From positions 1-62,153 of the forward strand of contig CAIOFO010000110.1 in the NCBI GenBank assembly GCA_903857685.1: a DNA stretch of 62,153 nucleotides, given 5' to 3'. Source of the DNA: an uncultured Alphaproteobacteria bacterium (GTDB lineage Bacteria > Pseudomonadota > Alphaproteobacteria > Micropepsales > Micropepsaceae). The notes beneath the pieces were generated by a model. That model worked only from the letters and a program-made list of their open reading frames with translations. It was not told the origin of the DNA and ran no database searches. Position numbers and translations under genes: made by a program. This document shows positions 1-8,372 of this stretch, piece after piece. Positions within the stretch are counted from its first letter, which is position 1, and each line of letters opens with the position of its first letter.

Positions 1-1515
1 GAGCTTTTCGGCCAGACCGATGCGCTGCAATTTTCCGGTGGCGCCTTTTGGAATCTCCGTCAGGAAGATGATCTTGCGCGGCACCTTGAAATCGGCAACC
101 CGCGCCCCGACAAAATCGCGCAGTTCGCGTTCGTTGCAAGTCGCGCCTTCGTGCAGCACCACGGCGGCGGCGACTTCCTCGCCCAGCTTGTCATGCGGCA
201 CCGCGAAGGTGACGACCTGGGCCACGGCGGGATGATCCATGATGATGGTATCCACTTCCAGCGGGCTGATCTTTTCGCCGCCGCGATTGATCAGTTCCTT
301 CAGCCGCCCGGTCAGGCGCAAATAGCCATCCAGGTCAATCACACCCTGGTCGCCGGTACGGAACCAGCCATTGTGAAATGCCTTGGCATTGGCCTCGGGG
401 TTGGCCTCATAACCTTGCGTGACATTGCGGCCGCGAATGACGATCTCGCCCAGCGCGCCGGCTTCAAGCAGCGCGCCGTCCTCATCCATGATGGCGACAT
501 CCGGCCCTGCCGCAATGCCGACGCAGCCGGAAAACCGGCGATGCGGGGGCAGGGGGTTGGAGGCCATCTGATGCGCGGCTTCCGTCATGCCATAGGATTC
601 GATCACCGGAACATGGAAGGTTGCTTCCAATGCTTCCATCACCTGCGGCGGCAGCGACGAGGAGGAGGAGCGGATCAGCCGCAGCCGGCCCTTGGTGATA
701 ATGTCCCGATTGCGCTCGGCGCGGGTGAGGATTGCCTGGTGCATGGTGGGTACGGCCGTGTACCAGGTGGGATTTGCGTCCTCGAACCAGCCGAAGAATT
801 TTAGCGCATTGAATCCGGGCGTGCAGACCACCGAGGCGCCCGCCGCGATGCTGGACAGTGTTGCGGCGATCAGGCCATGAATGTGAAACAGCGGCATGAT
901 GTTGAGACAGACATCGTCCGGCGTCAGCGCCAGAGTCTGTCCGATATGATAAGCCGAGGCCGTGACATTGGCATGGGTAAGCGGCACGATCTTGGGACGC
1001 GAGGTGGTGCCCGATGTGTGCAGCACCAGGGCGATATCGCTTTCCTCCGCAGAGCCGCCGCGCGCCGCGGGCGCCGCCGCATCCGGCCCCTGCAGAATAA
1101 AGTCTCCCGCGATCTTGCCGGGGACCAGCCGCAATAGCGGGATGTTCCGAGCCGCAGCGACCGCCAGCGCGGGGCTGTCCATCCCCTCCTGGATCACCAG
1201 CGCCTTGGCATTGAGGTCGGATAGATAAAAATCAAACTCTTCCGCGCGATAGGCTGGATTGAGCGGCGCGGTGGTGGCGCCGCAGGCGATGGCGATGAAG
1301 GCAGCCGCCATCTCCGGGCCGTTGGGCAGCACAATCGCCACCCGGTCGTTGCGGCCGATCCCCATGAGGTTCAAGTCGGAAATGGTGCGCTGCGCCAATT
1401 CGCGCAAACCCTGGTGTGTCAACCCTGTGCGTTCCGGCGCGCCGATGGCGGGGGCGGCATCCTGCCCTGCCGCGATCAGGTTGGGCATGGTGCTGGCGCG
1501 ATAAATGCTTGACAT
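1..1515 (-). CDS. AMP-binding acyl-CoA ligase, oxalyl-CoA synthetase (Pcs60/AAE3)-like, 3' end cut by window
   Basis: Reading leftward from ATG at 1515 gives 505 uninterrupted codons to base 1, so only a short C-terminus is missing. The protein is an ANL-superfamily ligase that adenylates a carboxylic acid and transfers it to CoA. Visible signatures are the P-loop-like LHTSGTTSRPK (residues 166-175), ESYGMTE, the YxTGD-like WFRTGDQG, and the hinge and lysine region GATGKLQR at the cut end, with the catalytic lysine present. The segment NPAYRAEEFDFYLSD resembles the peroxisomal/plant oxalate-CoA ligase branch. It is divergent from an oxalate/formate-type MFS transporter 108 bp away, which supports a dicarboxylate substrate. 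Substrate is inferred; a general medium-chain acyl-CoA synthetase is the alternative. Confidence 0.85.
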   Translation of the reverse strand, partial: MSSIYRASTMPNLIAAGQDAAPAIGAPERTGLTHQGLRELAQRTISDLNLMGIGRNDRVAIVLPNGPEMAAAFIAIACGATTAPLNPAYRAEEFDFYLSDLNAKALVIQEGMDSPALAVAAARNIPLLRLVPGKIAGDFILQGPDAAAPAARGGSAEESDIALVLHTSGTTSRPKIVPLTHANVTASAYHIGQTLALTPDDVCLNIMPLFHIHGLIAATLSSIAAGASVVCTPGFNALKFFGWFEDANPTWYTAVPTMHQAILTRAERNRDIITKGRLRLIRSSSSSLPPQVMEALEATFHVPVIESYGMTEAAHQMASNPLPPHRRFSGCVGIAAGPDVAIMDEDGALLEAGALGEIVIRGRNVTQGYEANPEANAKAFHNGWFRTGDQGVIDLDGYLRLTGRLKELINRGGEKISPLEVDTIIMDHPAVAQVVTFAVPHDKLGEEVAAAVVLHEGATCNERELRDFVGARVADFKVPRKIIFLTEIPKGATGKLQRIGLAEKL

Positions 1516-1622
1516 GGGGGCCTCTCCCAACCGTATTGTTTCGCTGCCGGAAAGACAAAAATATAGCGGCGGCGGGAAGCGCGATCCAGTAAAATCAAGA
1601 ATAATAAAATCGGGGGACCAGC

Positions 1623-2885
1623 ATGGCAGGTGTGGCTTCAGGCGTGGACGAGCATCAGGGCCGCTGGTTCCAGCTCGTCATCGGCATCATCTGCATGGTG
1701 ATGATCGCCAATCTGCAATATGGCTGGAATCTCTTCGTCGATCCCATGTCGCACCAACAGCATTGGACACGCGCCACCATCGGCGCGGCCTTCAGCATGT
1801 TCGTGCTGGCCGAAACCTGGCTGGTGCCGGTGGAAAGCTGGTTTGTCGATCGCTTCGGTCCGCGCATCGTGGTGATGATCGGCGGCATCCTGGTGGCGCT
1901 GGGCTGGTCGCTTGATTCCGCCGCCGCCACGCTTCCTGTTCTTTACGCCGCGGCGATCATTTCCGGCATCGGTGCCGGCGCGGTTTACGGCACCTGTGTC
2001 GGCAATGCCCTGAAATGGTTTGTCGGACGGCGCGGTCTTGCCGCCGGCCTGACCGCGGCGGGTTTCGGCGCCGGCGCCGCCGCCACGGTGGTGCCCATCC
2101 AATATGTCATCGCGGCGCATGGCTATCAGTCGGCCTTTCTGTGGTTTGGGCTGGCCCAGGGCGGCGTGATCCTGATCGCCTCGCAATTCCTGCGCATGCC
2201 GGCCCACAAGCTGGCGGCGACGGTGCCGACGCCAAACATGCAGGCGGTTCGCAGCTTCAGCCCGCTGGAAGTGTTGAAGACGCCCATCTTCTGGGTGCTG
2301 TATGTGATGTTCGTGCTGGTTGCCTCCGGCGGCTTGATCGTCACCGCGCAATTCGCATCCATCGCCGCCGATTTCGGCGTCGCCAAGCAGCATATTGCGC
2401 TGATCGGCCTCACCGGCACGGTGCTGACGGTGGCGTTGATCATCGACAATGTCCTCAATGGGCTGGCGCGGCCATTCTTCGGCTGGATTTCCGACCGCAT
2501 CGGGCGCGAAGAAACCATGTTCATTGCCTTCATGCTGGCGGCGCTGGCGATCTGGTCGCTGTCCTATTACGGCCATGACCCTGTGATGTTCGTGGTCGCC
2601 AGCGGCGCGATCTATTTCACTTGGGGTGAAATCTACAGCCTGTTCCCATCCACCTGCACCGACACCTATGGCTTCAAATACGCCACCACCAATGCTGGCA
2701 TGCTGTACACTGCCAAGGGTACGGCGGCGGCTATCGCGGTGCCGACTTCCGCCCTCATTGCTGGCGCGGGAGATTGGCACAGCGTTTTGTGGATGGGCGC
2801 CATCGCCAATGTGGTGGTGGCGATCATGGCGATGGCGATCCTCAAGCCGATGCGCGCCGCCCAGCGGCGCAACGCGGGCGCATAG
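1623..2885 (+). CDS. MFS transporter, oxalate/formate antiporter (OFA)-like
   Basis: A 420-residue inner-membrane protein with about twelve hydrophobic segments, the usual MFS size. The motif-A-like loop DRFGPRIVVMIGG sits between helices 2 and 3, and a second copy, DRIGREETM, opens the C-terminal half. The pattern GIGAGAVYGTCVGNALKWF followed by RRGLAAGLTAAGFGAGAA is typical of the OxlT/OFA branch, which exchanges small dicarboxylates and monocarboxylates. The start ATG is preceded by a GGGGGA-type site. It lies between a divergent oxalyl-CoA-ligase-like gene and, 50 bp downstream on the same strand, the NRPS-like gene, so it could serve oxalate uptake or export of the downstream product. 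Transport direction is not readable from sequence. Confidence 0.85.
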   Translation: MAGVASGVDEHQGRWFQLVIGIICMVMIANLQYGWNLFVDPMSHQQHWTRATIGAAFSMFVLAETWLVPVESWFVDRFGPRIVVMIGGILVALGWSLDSAAATLPVLYAAAIISGIGAGAVYGTCVGNALKWFVGRRGLAAGLTAAGFGAGAAATVVPIQYVIAAHGYQSAFLWFGLAQGGVILIASQFLRMPAHKLAATVPTPNMQAVRSFSPLEVLKTPIFWVLYVMFVLVASGGLIVTAQFASIAADFGVAKQHIALIGLTGTVLTVALIIDNVLNGLARPFFGWISDRIGREETMFIAFMLAALAIWSLSYYGHDPVMFVVASGAIYFTWGEIYSLFPSTCTDTYGFKYATTNAGMLYTAKGTAAAIAVPTSALIAGAGDWHSVLWMGAIANVVVAIMAMAILKPMRAAQRRNAGA

Positions 2886-2935
2886 GATCGGATAGCGCCA
2901 AGGCGGATTCGCAATGAAGGGCATACCGCAATCCC

Positions 2936-5900
2936 ATGAGCGGGCCGGAGCTGCTGCATGAAATTTTTTCCCAGGCCGCCCAGCGGTATCCCCGGCGTAT
3001 CGCCGTCCGCCTGGCGGAATCCGATCCCGAGACGTCACGCAAGTCCGAACTGACCTACTGGGAACTGCATGGCCGGGCCCGGCGCTTCGCCCACCATCTG
3101 GTCCTGCGCGGCGTGAAGCGCGGTGACCGGGTCGCGATTTGCCTGCCGCGCGGCCTTGATCAGTACATGGTGATACTGGGCATCCTGGAAGCGGGCGCCG
3201 CCTATGTTCCGGTGGATTGGCAGTCTCCCCAGAGCCGCGCAAATTATATCGCCGGGGAGTGCGCCGCAGCCGCGGTGGTGACAATTCAAAGCCGCAAGCA
3301 GGCATTTGCCGGCGCCGCGCGCACGGTGATTGCCGCCGATGCGGAACTGGGAGACATCGCCGCGCTGGAGCCGCTGCCGCCGGCAATGGCGCGGCCCCGG
3401 CCCGACGATCTGGCCTATGTCATTTACACGTCGGGGTCCACCGGGCGTCCCAAGGGCGTGATGATCCGCCATCGCAATATCGCCTTTCAGGTCCGTTCCG
3501 AAAGCGCCATCCTGCAACTGACCCGGGACGATGTCGTTTACGCCGGCGCCTCACTCGCATTCGACGTTTCCGTCGAGGAAATGTGGGCCGCATTCGGCGC
3601 GGGCGCGACGCTTCTGGTGGGGTCCGAGGCCCTGACAAAAGCCATCGATGAATTGCCGGCAATATTTGCGGTACATCGCGTCACTGTCTGGTGTCCGGTG
3701 CCTTCGCTGCTGGCGGCTATATCGCAGCCCTTGCCATCCTTGCGGATTCTCAATGTCGGCGGCGAACCTTGTCCCGATGCGCTGGTCGGCCGCTGGGCCG
3801 GTGGGTCCTGCATCATGATCAACACTTATGGTCCGACCGAAACCTCGGTCACCGCGACCTGGACGACGTTATTTCCCGGCCGCCCCGTCACCATCGGCAA
3901 GCCTTTGCCGGATTTTTTGGTGTGGGTGGTGGACGAAGCGCTTTCGCCGGTCCCGCCCGGTGCGGAAGGAGAGCTTCTGATCGGCGGTCCCGCCGTGGGG
4001 GCCGGTTATCTGAACGATCCGGAACGTACGGCGGCCAAGTTCGTCGCCTTGCCCGGAGAAAATGCCCCTGTCTATCGCACCGGCGATCTGGTGCGGATGA
4101 ACCGGGATGGCGAACTGGAATTTCTCGGACGGATTGACCTACAGGTCAAAATCCGGGGCTATCGTGTCGAGCTCGGGGAAATCGAATCCGTTCTGGCGCA
4201 CGATCCTTCCGTGGCACAAGCGGCGGTGAAATTATTCGGCGACCCGGAAGCGGGTCAGCTGCTGGCGGCTTTCGTCACGCCCCTGTCCGGCCGCGTCCTC
4301 GACCTTGATCGCTTGCGGCAGCTGGCGGCGCAATTGCCCGACTATATGCGGCCGCAAGCCTATTTGCCCCTGACGGAAATGCCGGTCCTGGTATCGGGGA
4401 AGATAAACCGGGATGCGCTCACGCGGCCGGCCGGCTTGGCGGCCGAGCAGCGCCGGGCGGTCGAAAAGCCGCAAGGCTCTCTGGAAGAAAAATTATGGGC
4501 AATCTGGAGCCAGGTCTTCACCCCCCAGGCCATTTCGGCCACGGATGACTTCTTTGAAGATTTGGGCGGTCACTCCCTGCGCGCCGCCCATATGGTGTCC
4601 CTGGCCAGGCAGGATCCGCAGCTGCGCGCCATCGCCATCCGCGATCTCTACGCTGCCCCCACCATCCGGAAATTGGCGGACCGACTGACGCATCAGCGCC
4701 ACGCCGGGCCATCGGCCGGCCTGCCGTTCCATCCTGTTCCACCCCGGCGCTATTTCTGTTGCGTGACGGCGCAGACCATTGCTGCCGGATTGATTTTCGC
4801 CTTTTCCGGCGCGCAATGGGTGTTTCCCTACCTAGTATACACCATCGTCGCGACGCCGGATCCCGCCAGCCGGGTGCCCGCGCTTGGCGCCGCGGTTCTG
4901 GTCTTTATGATCATGCCGCCGCTGATGCTGCTTTTCTCCATTATTGTAAAATGGGCCGTGATTGGGCGCTTCCGGCCGGGGAATTACCCGCTCTGGGGCG
5001 CCTACTATTTCCGCTGGTGGTTCGTGCGGCGCTTTCTGGCCGCGGTGCCGACAAATTTTCTGGCCGGAACGCCGATGCTGGCGGTCTATTTCCGGTTGCT
5101 GGGGGCAAAGCTGGGTCACTCGATCCTGCTGCAAACCAACAATATCGACGCGCCCGATCTGGTCACGATCGGCAAGGGCGCGAGCATCGGGCAAAACGCT
5201 TCACTGGCCAACACCGCGGTGGAAAACGGCCTGCTGCGGATTGGCCGCTGTAGCATCGGCGCGGACGCCGTTATCGGCACCATGGCGGTCGTGGGCCGCG
5301 ACGCTATTGTGGGCGACGGCGCGGTGCTGGAAGAATTGTCGGCCCTGCCGCCGGGCACCACCATGGCGGCCGGCGACAACTGGGCCGGATCGCCCGCCAT
5401 GCGCACCGGCCGCGCCGCGCCCCGTCGGGAAATACCGTCCCCCAGCCCGCTGCGGCGCATCGTGGTCACAGCCGGCCTGTTTCTGGCGGCGATCATCCTG
5501 CCGCTGATGGCGGTGCTGCCGATTGCGCCCGGCCTGATTGGCATGATTGAACTGGACTGGCTTACCGACAATTACAGCTATATCGCTTTGTCGCCGCTGC
5601 TGGCGGCCATCTATGTGCTGGCCATGTGCGCCATGACGATTTCCGTCAAATGGGCCCTGCTGGGCTGCGTCAGGCCCGGGCACTATTCGACCTGGAGCTG
5701 GTTTTACATCCGCTTCTGGAGCGTTCAAAAGCTGGGCGAGCTGGCGCTGGATCTGCTGCATCCGATATATGCGACGCTGTATATGCGCCCCTGGTACCGC
5801 GCGCTAGGCGCGTCGGTAGGCAAGCGTGCCGAAATTTCCACCGCCGCATCCGTGGTGCATGATCTTGTCGAAATCGGCGCCGAGAGCTTTATCGCCGATG

Positions 5901-6853
5901 GCGTCGAATTCGGAACGGCGCGCGGCCAGCCCGGATCGCTGGACCTGACTGTCACAAGGATTGGGCGGCGCACCTTCATCGGCAATTCCGCGCTGCTGCC
6001 GTCCGGCAGCAACATTGGCGATGAAGTTTTGATCGGCGTGCTTTCAAAGCCGCCGGAGACCGGCGCGCTGGAGCAGGGTTCCACCTGGTTCGGATCGCCG
6101 CCCATCCGGCTGCCGCACCGGCAGATTGTGGCGCAATTCAATGAGGGCGCGCGATTCAATCCCTCGGCCAAATTGATCGCGCAGAGACTGGCCATAGAGT
6201 TTGTTCGCATAATCCTGCCCATTACGGTGTTCATTGCGCTGTTCTGTCTGCTTCTGACGGTGGCGGGTGACCTGTCGGACCTGCCGCATGGTGTGTGGTG
6301 GGTATTTGGCCTGTTTCCGATTCTCTACATGGCGTTTGTTTTGGCCGTCGGGGGATTTGTCATTGTTCTGAAATGGCTCGTGATGGGCCGTTACAAGCCG
6401 GTTGTCACGCCGCTGTGGAGTTCATTCGTCTGGCGCACCGAACTTGTGACATCCACCTACGAGAATCTCGTGGTGCCGCTGCTGCTGGAACCCATTCGCG
6501 GAACGCCGTATATCAACATGTTCCTGCGCCTGATGGGCGCGCGGATCGGCAGCCGGGTCTTCACCGACACCACGGATATGACGGAATTCGATCTTGTCTC
6601 GATTGATGACGATGCCGCGTTGAATGAAAGCGCCGGCCTTCAAACCCATTTGTTCGAGGACCGCGTCATGAAGGTATCGCGTATTTTCATCGGCAAGCGC
6701 GCGGTCGTCGGTTCGCAATCGATTGTCCTTTATGATTCCATCATGGAAGACGATACCCATCTGGGTGATCTTTCGGTCTTGATGAAGGGCGAAGTCCTTC
6801 CGGCGGGCACCGCCTGGGAAGGCTCACCCGCCCGGCCCAGCGGGGGCGGTTGA
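2936..6853 (+). CDS. Pls-like single-module NRPS: A-PCP-membrane/hexapeptide-repeat protein
   Basis: A 1305-residue multidomain protein. The adenylation domain (about 1-500) shows core motifs YTSGSTGRPKG (164-174), FDVSVEEMW (209-217), NTYGPTETS, YRTGDLVR, GRIDLQVKIRGYRVELGEIE and SGKINRDAL. A carrier domain follows (LGGHSL, phosphopantetheine serine near 547). From about 608 there are three copies of a unit made of membrane helices followed by left-handed beta-helix hexapeptide repeats (about 722-818, 951-1058 and 1200-1298). There is no canonical condensation or thioesterase domain. This is the layout of epsilon-poly-L-lysine synthetase relatives (TIGR02353-type terminal region), where the membrane part polymerises an amino acid. 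Asp210 would bind the amino group and Glu214 lies at a specificity position. A cationic amino acid is an inference. Confidence 0.9.
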   Translation: MSGPELLHEIFSQAAQRYPRRIAVRLAESDPETSRKSELTYWELHGRARRFAHHLVLRGVKRGDRVAICLPRGLDQYMVILGILEAGAAYVPVDWQSPQSRANYIAGECAAAAVVTIQSRKQAFAGAARTVIAADAELGDIAALEPLPPAMARPRPDDLAYVIYTSGSTGRPKGVMIRHRNIAFQVRSESAILQLTRDDVVYAGASLAFDVSVEEMWAAFGAGATLLVGSEALTKAIDELPAIFAVHRVTVWCPVPSLLAAISQPLPSLRILNVGGEPCPDALVGRWAGGSCIMINTYGPTETSVTATWTTLFPGRPVTIGKPLPDFLVWVVDEALSPVPPGAEGELLIGGPAVGAGYLNDPERTAAKFVALPGENAPVYRTGDLVRMNRDGELEFLGRIDLQVKIRGYRVELGEIESVLAHDPSVAQAAVKLFGDPEAGQLLAAFVTPLSGRVLDLDRLRQLAAQLPDYMRPQAYLPLTEMPVLVSGKINRDALTRPAGLAAEQRRAVEKPQGSLEEKLWAIWSQVFTPQAISATDDFFEDLGGHSLRAAHMVSLARQDPQLRAIAIRDLYAAPTIRKLADRLTHQRHAGPSAGLPFHPVPPRRYFCCVTAQTIAAGLIFAFSGAQWVFPYLVYTIVATPDPASRVPALGAAVLVFMIMPPLMLLFSIIVKWAVIGRFRPGNYPLWGAYYFRWWFVRRFLAAVPTNFLAGTPMLAVYFRLLGAKLGHSILLQTNNIDAPDLVTIGKGASIGQNASLANTAVENGLLRIGRCSIGADAVIGTMAVVGRDAIVGDGAVLEELSALPPGTTMAAGDNWAGSPAMRTGRAAPRREIPSPSPLRRIVVTAGLFLAAIILPLMAVLPIAPGLIGMIELDWLTDNYSYIALSPLLAAIYVLAMCAMTISVKWALLGCVRPGHYSTWSWFYIRFWSVQKLGELALDLLHPIYATLYMRPWYRALGASVGKRAEISTAASVVHDLVEIGAESFIADGVEFGTARGQPGSLDLTVTRIGRRTFIGNSALLPSGSNIGDEVLIGVLSKPPETGALEQGSTWFGSPPIRLPHRQIVAQFNEGARFNPSAKLIAQRLAIEFVRIILPITVFIALFCLLLTVAGDLSDLPHGVWWVFGLFPILYMAFVLAVGGFVIVLKWLVMGRYKPVVTPLWSSFVWRTELVTSTYENLVVPLLLEPIRGTPYINMFLRLMGARIGSRVFTDTTDMTEFDLVSIDDDAALNESAGLQTHLFEDRVMKVSRIFIGKRAVVGSQSIVLYDSIMEDDTHLGDLSVLMKGEVLPAGTAWEGSPARPSGGG

Positions 6854-6854
6854 G

Positions 6855-7454
6855 ATGCTTTGGCTGGACTCACTCGAGAGTTTCGCACCCGATCAGTGGA
6901 ACGGCGAACCGGTGGTCTGGATTTCGCAGTCCGGGGCGCAGGCGTCACCCGAATTGCGGAAACAGGCGCGCCGCGATCAGTTGCGCAAATTGTCCAGCCG
7001 GTTGACGGGTGTTTCCCCGGATCGTCTTCAGATGGAGCGCCGCGCCAGCGGACAGGCCTGTATTTCCGGCCCCGAATTGCTTTGGCTCAGCAGCGCCAGC
7101 CGGGGCAGCTGGAACGCCGTCGCCATCGCGCGCGCGCCCATTGGAGTGGACATTGAAACATGCCCCGCCGCCATCCCCGTGCCTTTCAATCTCTTGCATC
7201 CTCTGGAACGCGATAGCCTGCAAAAGCTGGAGGGCCGCGCCCGTCAGCACGCCTTCCTGCAATTCTGGACGGCGCGCGAAGCTTATTGGAAAGCAGCCGG
7301 CCGGGGCCTGGATGCGCCTTTGTCCTGCAGCCGCGCTGAAATGGGCGAAGGCCAGATTGTAAGAATTATTGTCAACGGCAACCGGGCCGGCGAGGCGCAG
7401 ACTGTCATTTCCGACGAGTATGTCGCGGCGGCGATCCAGATGGGCGAAGAATAA
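6855..7454 (+). CDS. 4'-phosphopantetheinyl transferase (Sfp-type)
   Basis: A 199-residue protein carrying both signatures of the Sfp/AcpT superfamily: IGVDIET (around 96-102; Asp and Glu bind Mg and CoA) and FWTAREAYWKAAGRG (around 136-150; WxxKEA-like, here with Arg in place of the first Lys). Such enzymes move the phosphopantetheine arm of CoA onto the serine of carrier proteins. The start lies one base after the stop of the NRPS-like gene, so the two are almost certainly translated together. The natural substrate is therefore the carrier domain at about residue 547 of that protein. The family call is secure; exclusive service to this synthetase is inferred. Confidence 0.9.
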   Translation: MLWLDSLESFAPDQWNGEPVVWISQSGAQASPELRKQARRDQLRKLSSRLTGVSPDRLQMERRASGQACISGPELLWLSSASRGSWNAVAIARAPIGVDIETCPAAIPVPFNLLHPLERDSLQKLEGRARQHAFLQFWTAREAYWKAAGRGLDAPLSCSRAEMGEGQIVRIIVNGNRAGEAQTVISDEYVAAAIQMGEE

Positions 7455-7517
7455 TCCGGGGCCATGCAACTGGATCAGCCCTGCGCTATTTCCCTTTATC
7501 CAAAGGGAAGGTGGCGC

Positions 7518-7685
7518 ATGAAATTCGCCCTGGCCGTTATCGTACTGGCTCTTGGCTGTAGCGGCTGTGCCGTGGAAACATCGCATTTCCCGAATGATAC
7601 GCCGGCCAATACAACTGCCAGCTATGATTACAAGGGCGACATTACACGGGACGGCGGCACGGACTGCTGGTATTATTGCCTCTGA
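7518..7685 (+). CDS. small secreted or lipoprotein-like peptide
   Basis: A 55-residue product. I chose ATG 7518 because AAGGGAAGG sits 7 bases upstream and the peptide then opens with a clean signal sequence (MKFALAVIVLALGCSGCAV). The cysteines at the end of the hydrophobic stretch suggest a lipoprotein, but neither has a perfect lipobox. The mature part is short, polar and ends in WYYCL. No family is recognised. It follows the phosphopantetheinyl transferase by 63 bp on the same strand. Confidence 0.55.
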   Translation: MKFALAVIVLALGCSGCAVETSHFPNDTPANTTASYDYKGDITRDGGTDCWYYCL

Positions 7686-7706
7686 AGCAATAATTACGAG
7701 CGCAAC

Positions 7707-7925
7707 ATGCGTCCCGTCAGCCGAACTGAGCAACTCATCCGCAGCGTGGTTCTGCTGGTGTCCTGCGCGGTATTTTCCCTCATCGCCTATCTTGCCGGCG
7801 CCTACAACTTGGCCGACCAGCGCTGGACCTATGCCTGCATCGTCGCAATCGTGGCGGCGGCGGCGCTGATCAGCCGCCTGGGCGCCAAATGGATCGTGCG
7901 GCGATTCGTGCAGCCAAAGGCTTAA
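7707..7925 (+). CDS. small two-helix membrane protein, unknown
   Basis: A 72-residue product with two hydrophobic helices (about 10-32 and 40-57) and basic termini (MRPVSRTEQ at the start and KWIVRRFVQPKA at the end). No family is recognised. Its stop codon overlaps the ATG of the RND-tail remnant by one base (TAATG), so it may once have headed, or been fused by deletion to, an efflux locus. Confidence 0.55.
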   Translation: MRPVSRTEQLIRSVVLLVSCAVFSLIAYLAGAYNLADQRWTYACIVAIVAAAALISRLGAKWIVRRFVQPKA

Positions 7926-8056
7926 TGCGGCTGCTATTCTGGCAACGCCCAACGCTTTATATAACGCCGGTGATCTATGTCTATCTCGACCAGACCGGCA
8001 CCTGGCTTTCCAACTGGCTTGCGCTGGGCCCTCCCGCCCAGGTGCCGGCGGAATAG
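7925..8056 (+). pseudogene. orphan 3' tail of an RND efflux permease gene
   Basis: The frame opening at ATG 7925 encodes 43 residues containing LYITPVIYVYLD. This is the conserved stretch after the last membrane helices of MdtB/MdtC-type RND permeases. The intact permease at 43448-46564 ends with the same 12 residues LYITPVIYVYLD, followed by an unrelated short tail, as here. Nothing upstream resembles the other 1000 residues of a pump, so this is a deletion remnant. A deliberate small membrane peptide is less likely. Confidence 0.75.
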
Positions 8057-8080
8057 GGCTTGCCGCGCCGTGGCAGCGTC

Positions 8081-8350
8081 ATGAGCACCGGCCGCGCGGT
8101 CATCCGCCTATGGGTTTTCGGAACGGTATTCTGGATCGGCCTGTGGGGCTGGAACGATGCCCGCAGATGTATCGCCGCACCCAAAGGCGTTCTGTTCTGT
8201 CCGGTGAGCCTTAACGCCGAAACGCTGATCCGGACGGACTATTTCCATGTCCTGTTTTTCGTCTTCGGGCCGTCCGTCATCAGCCTGCTCGGCGGGCTTG
8301 CCTGCTGGTGGATCATCCTGCGCCTGCGGCGGCGGCTGGCATCCGGGTAA
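8081..8350 (+). CDS. small two-helix membrane protein, unknown
   Basis: About 89 residues from ATG 8081 (MSTGRAVIRLWVFG). A TTG start at 8060 would add seven residues and cannot be excluded. Two hydrophobic helices (about 8-22 and 55-80) flank a short loop containing two cysteines (RRCIAAPKGVLFCPV). The C-terminus is Arg-rich (LRLRRRLASG), suggesting a cytoplasmic tail. No family is recognised. The next gene is convergent, 22 bp away. Confidence 0.55.
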   Translation: MSTGRAVIRLWVFGTVFWIGLWGWNDARRCIAAPKGVLFCPVSLNAETLIRTDYFHVLFFVFGPSVISLLGGLACWWIILRLRRRLASG

Positions 8351-8372
8351 AGTTCCCGGCGATCCAAAACGC

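Noticed and set aside
1232-1558. Minus-strand frame of 108 residues at the 5' end of the ligase gene
   Set aside because: It is a neighbouring frame of the real ligase, which is read from ATG 1515 and runs to the window edge with all ANL motifs.
1638-3386. A 582-codon open frame on the minus strand opposite the MFS transporter
   Set aside because: Composition is Arg/His/Gly/Ala-rich with no motif, while the plus strand encodes a complete transporter. GC-driven shadow.
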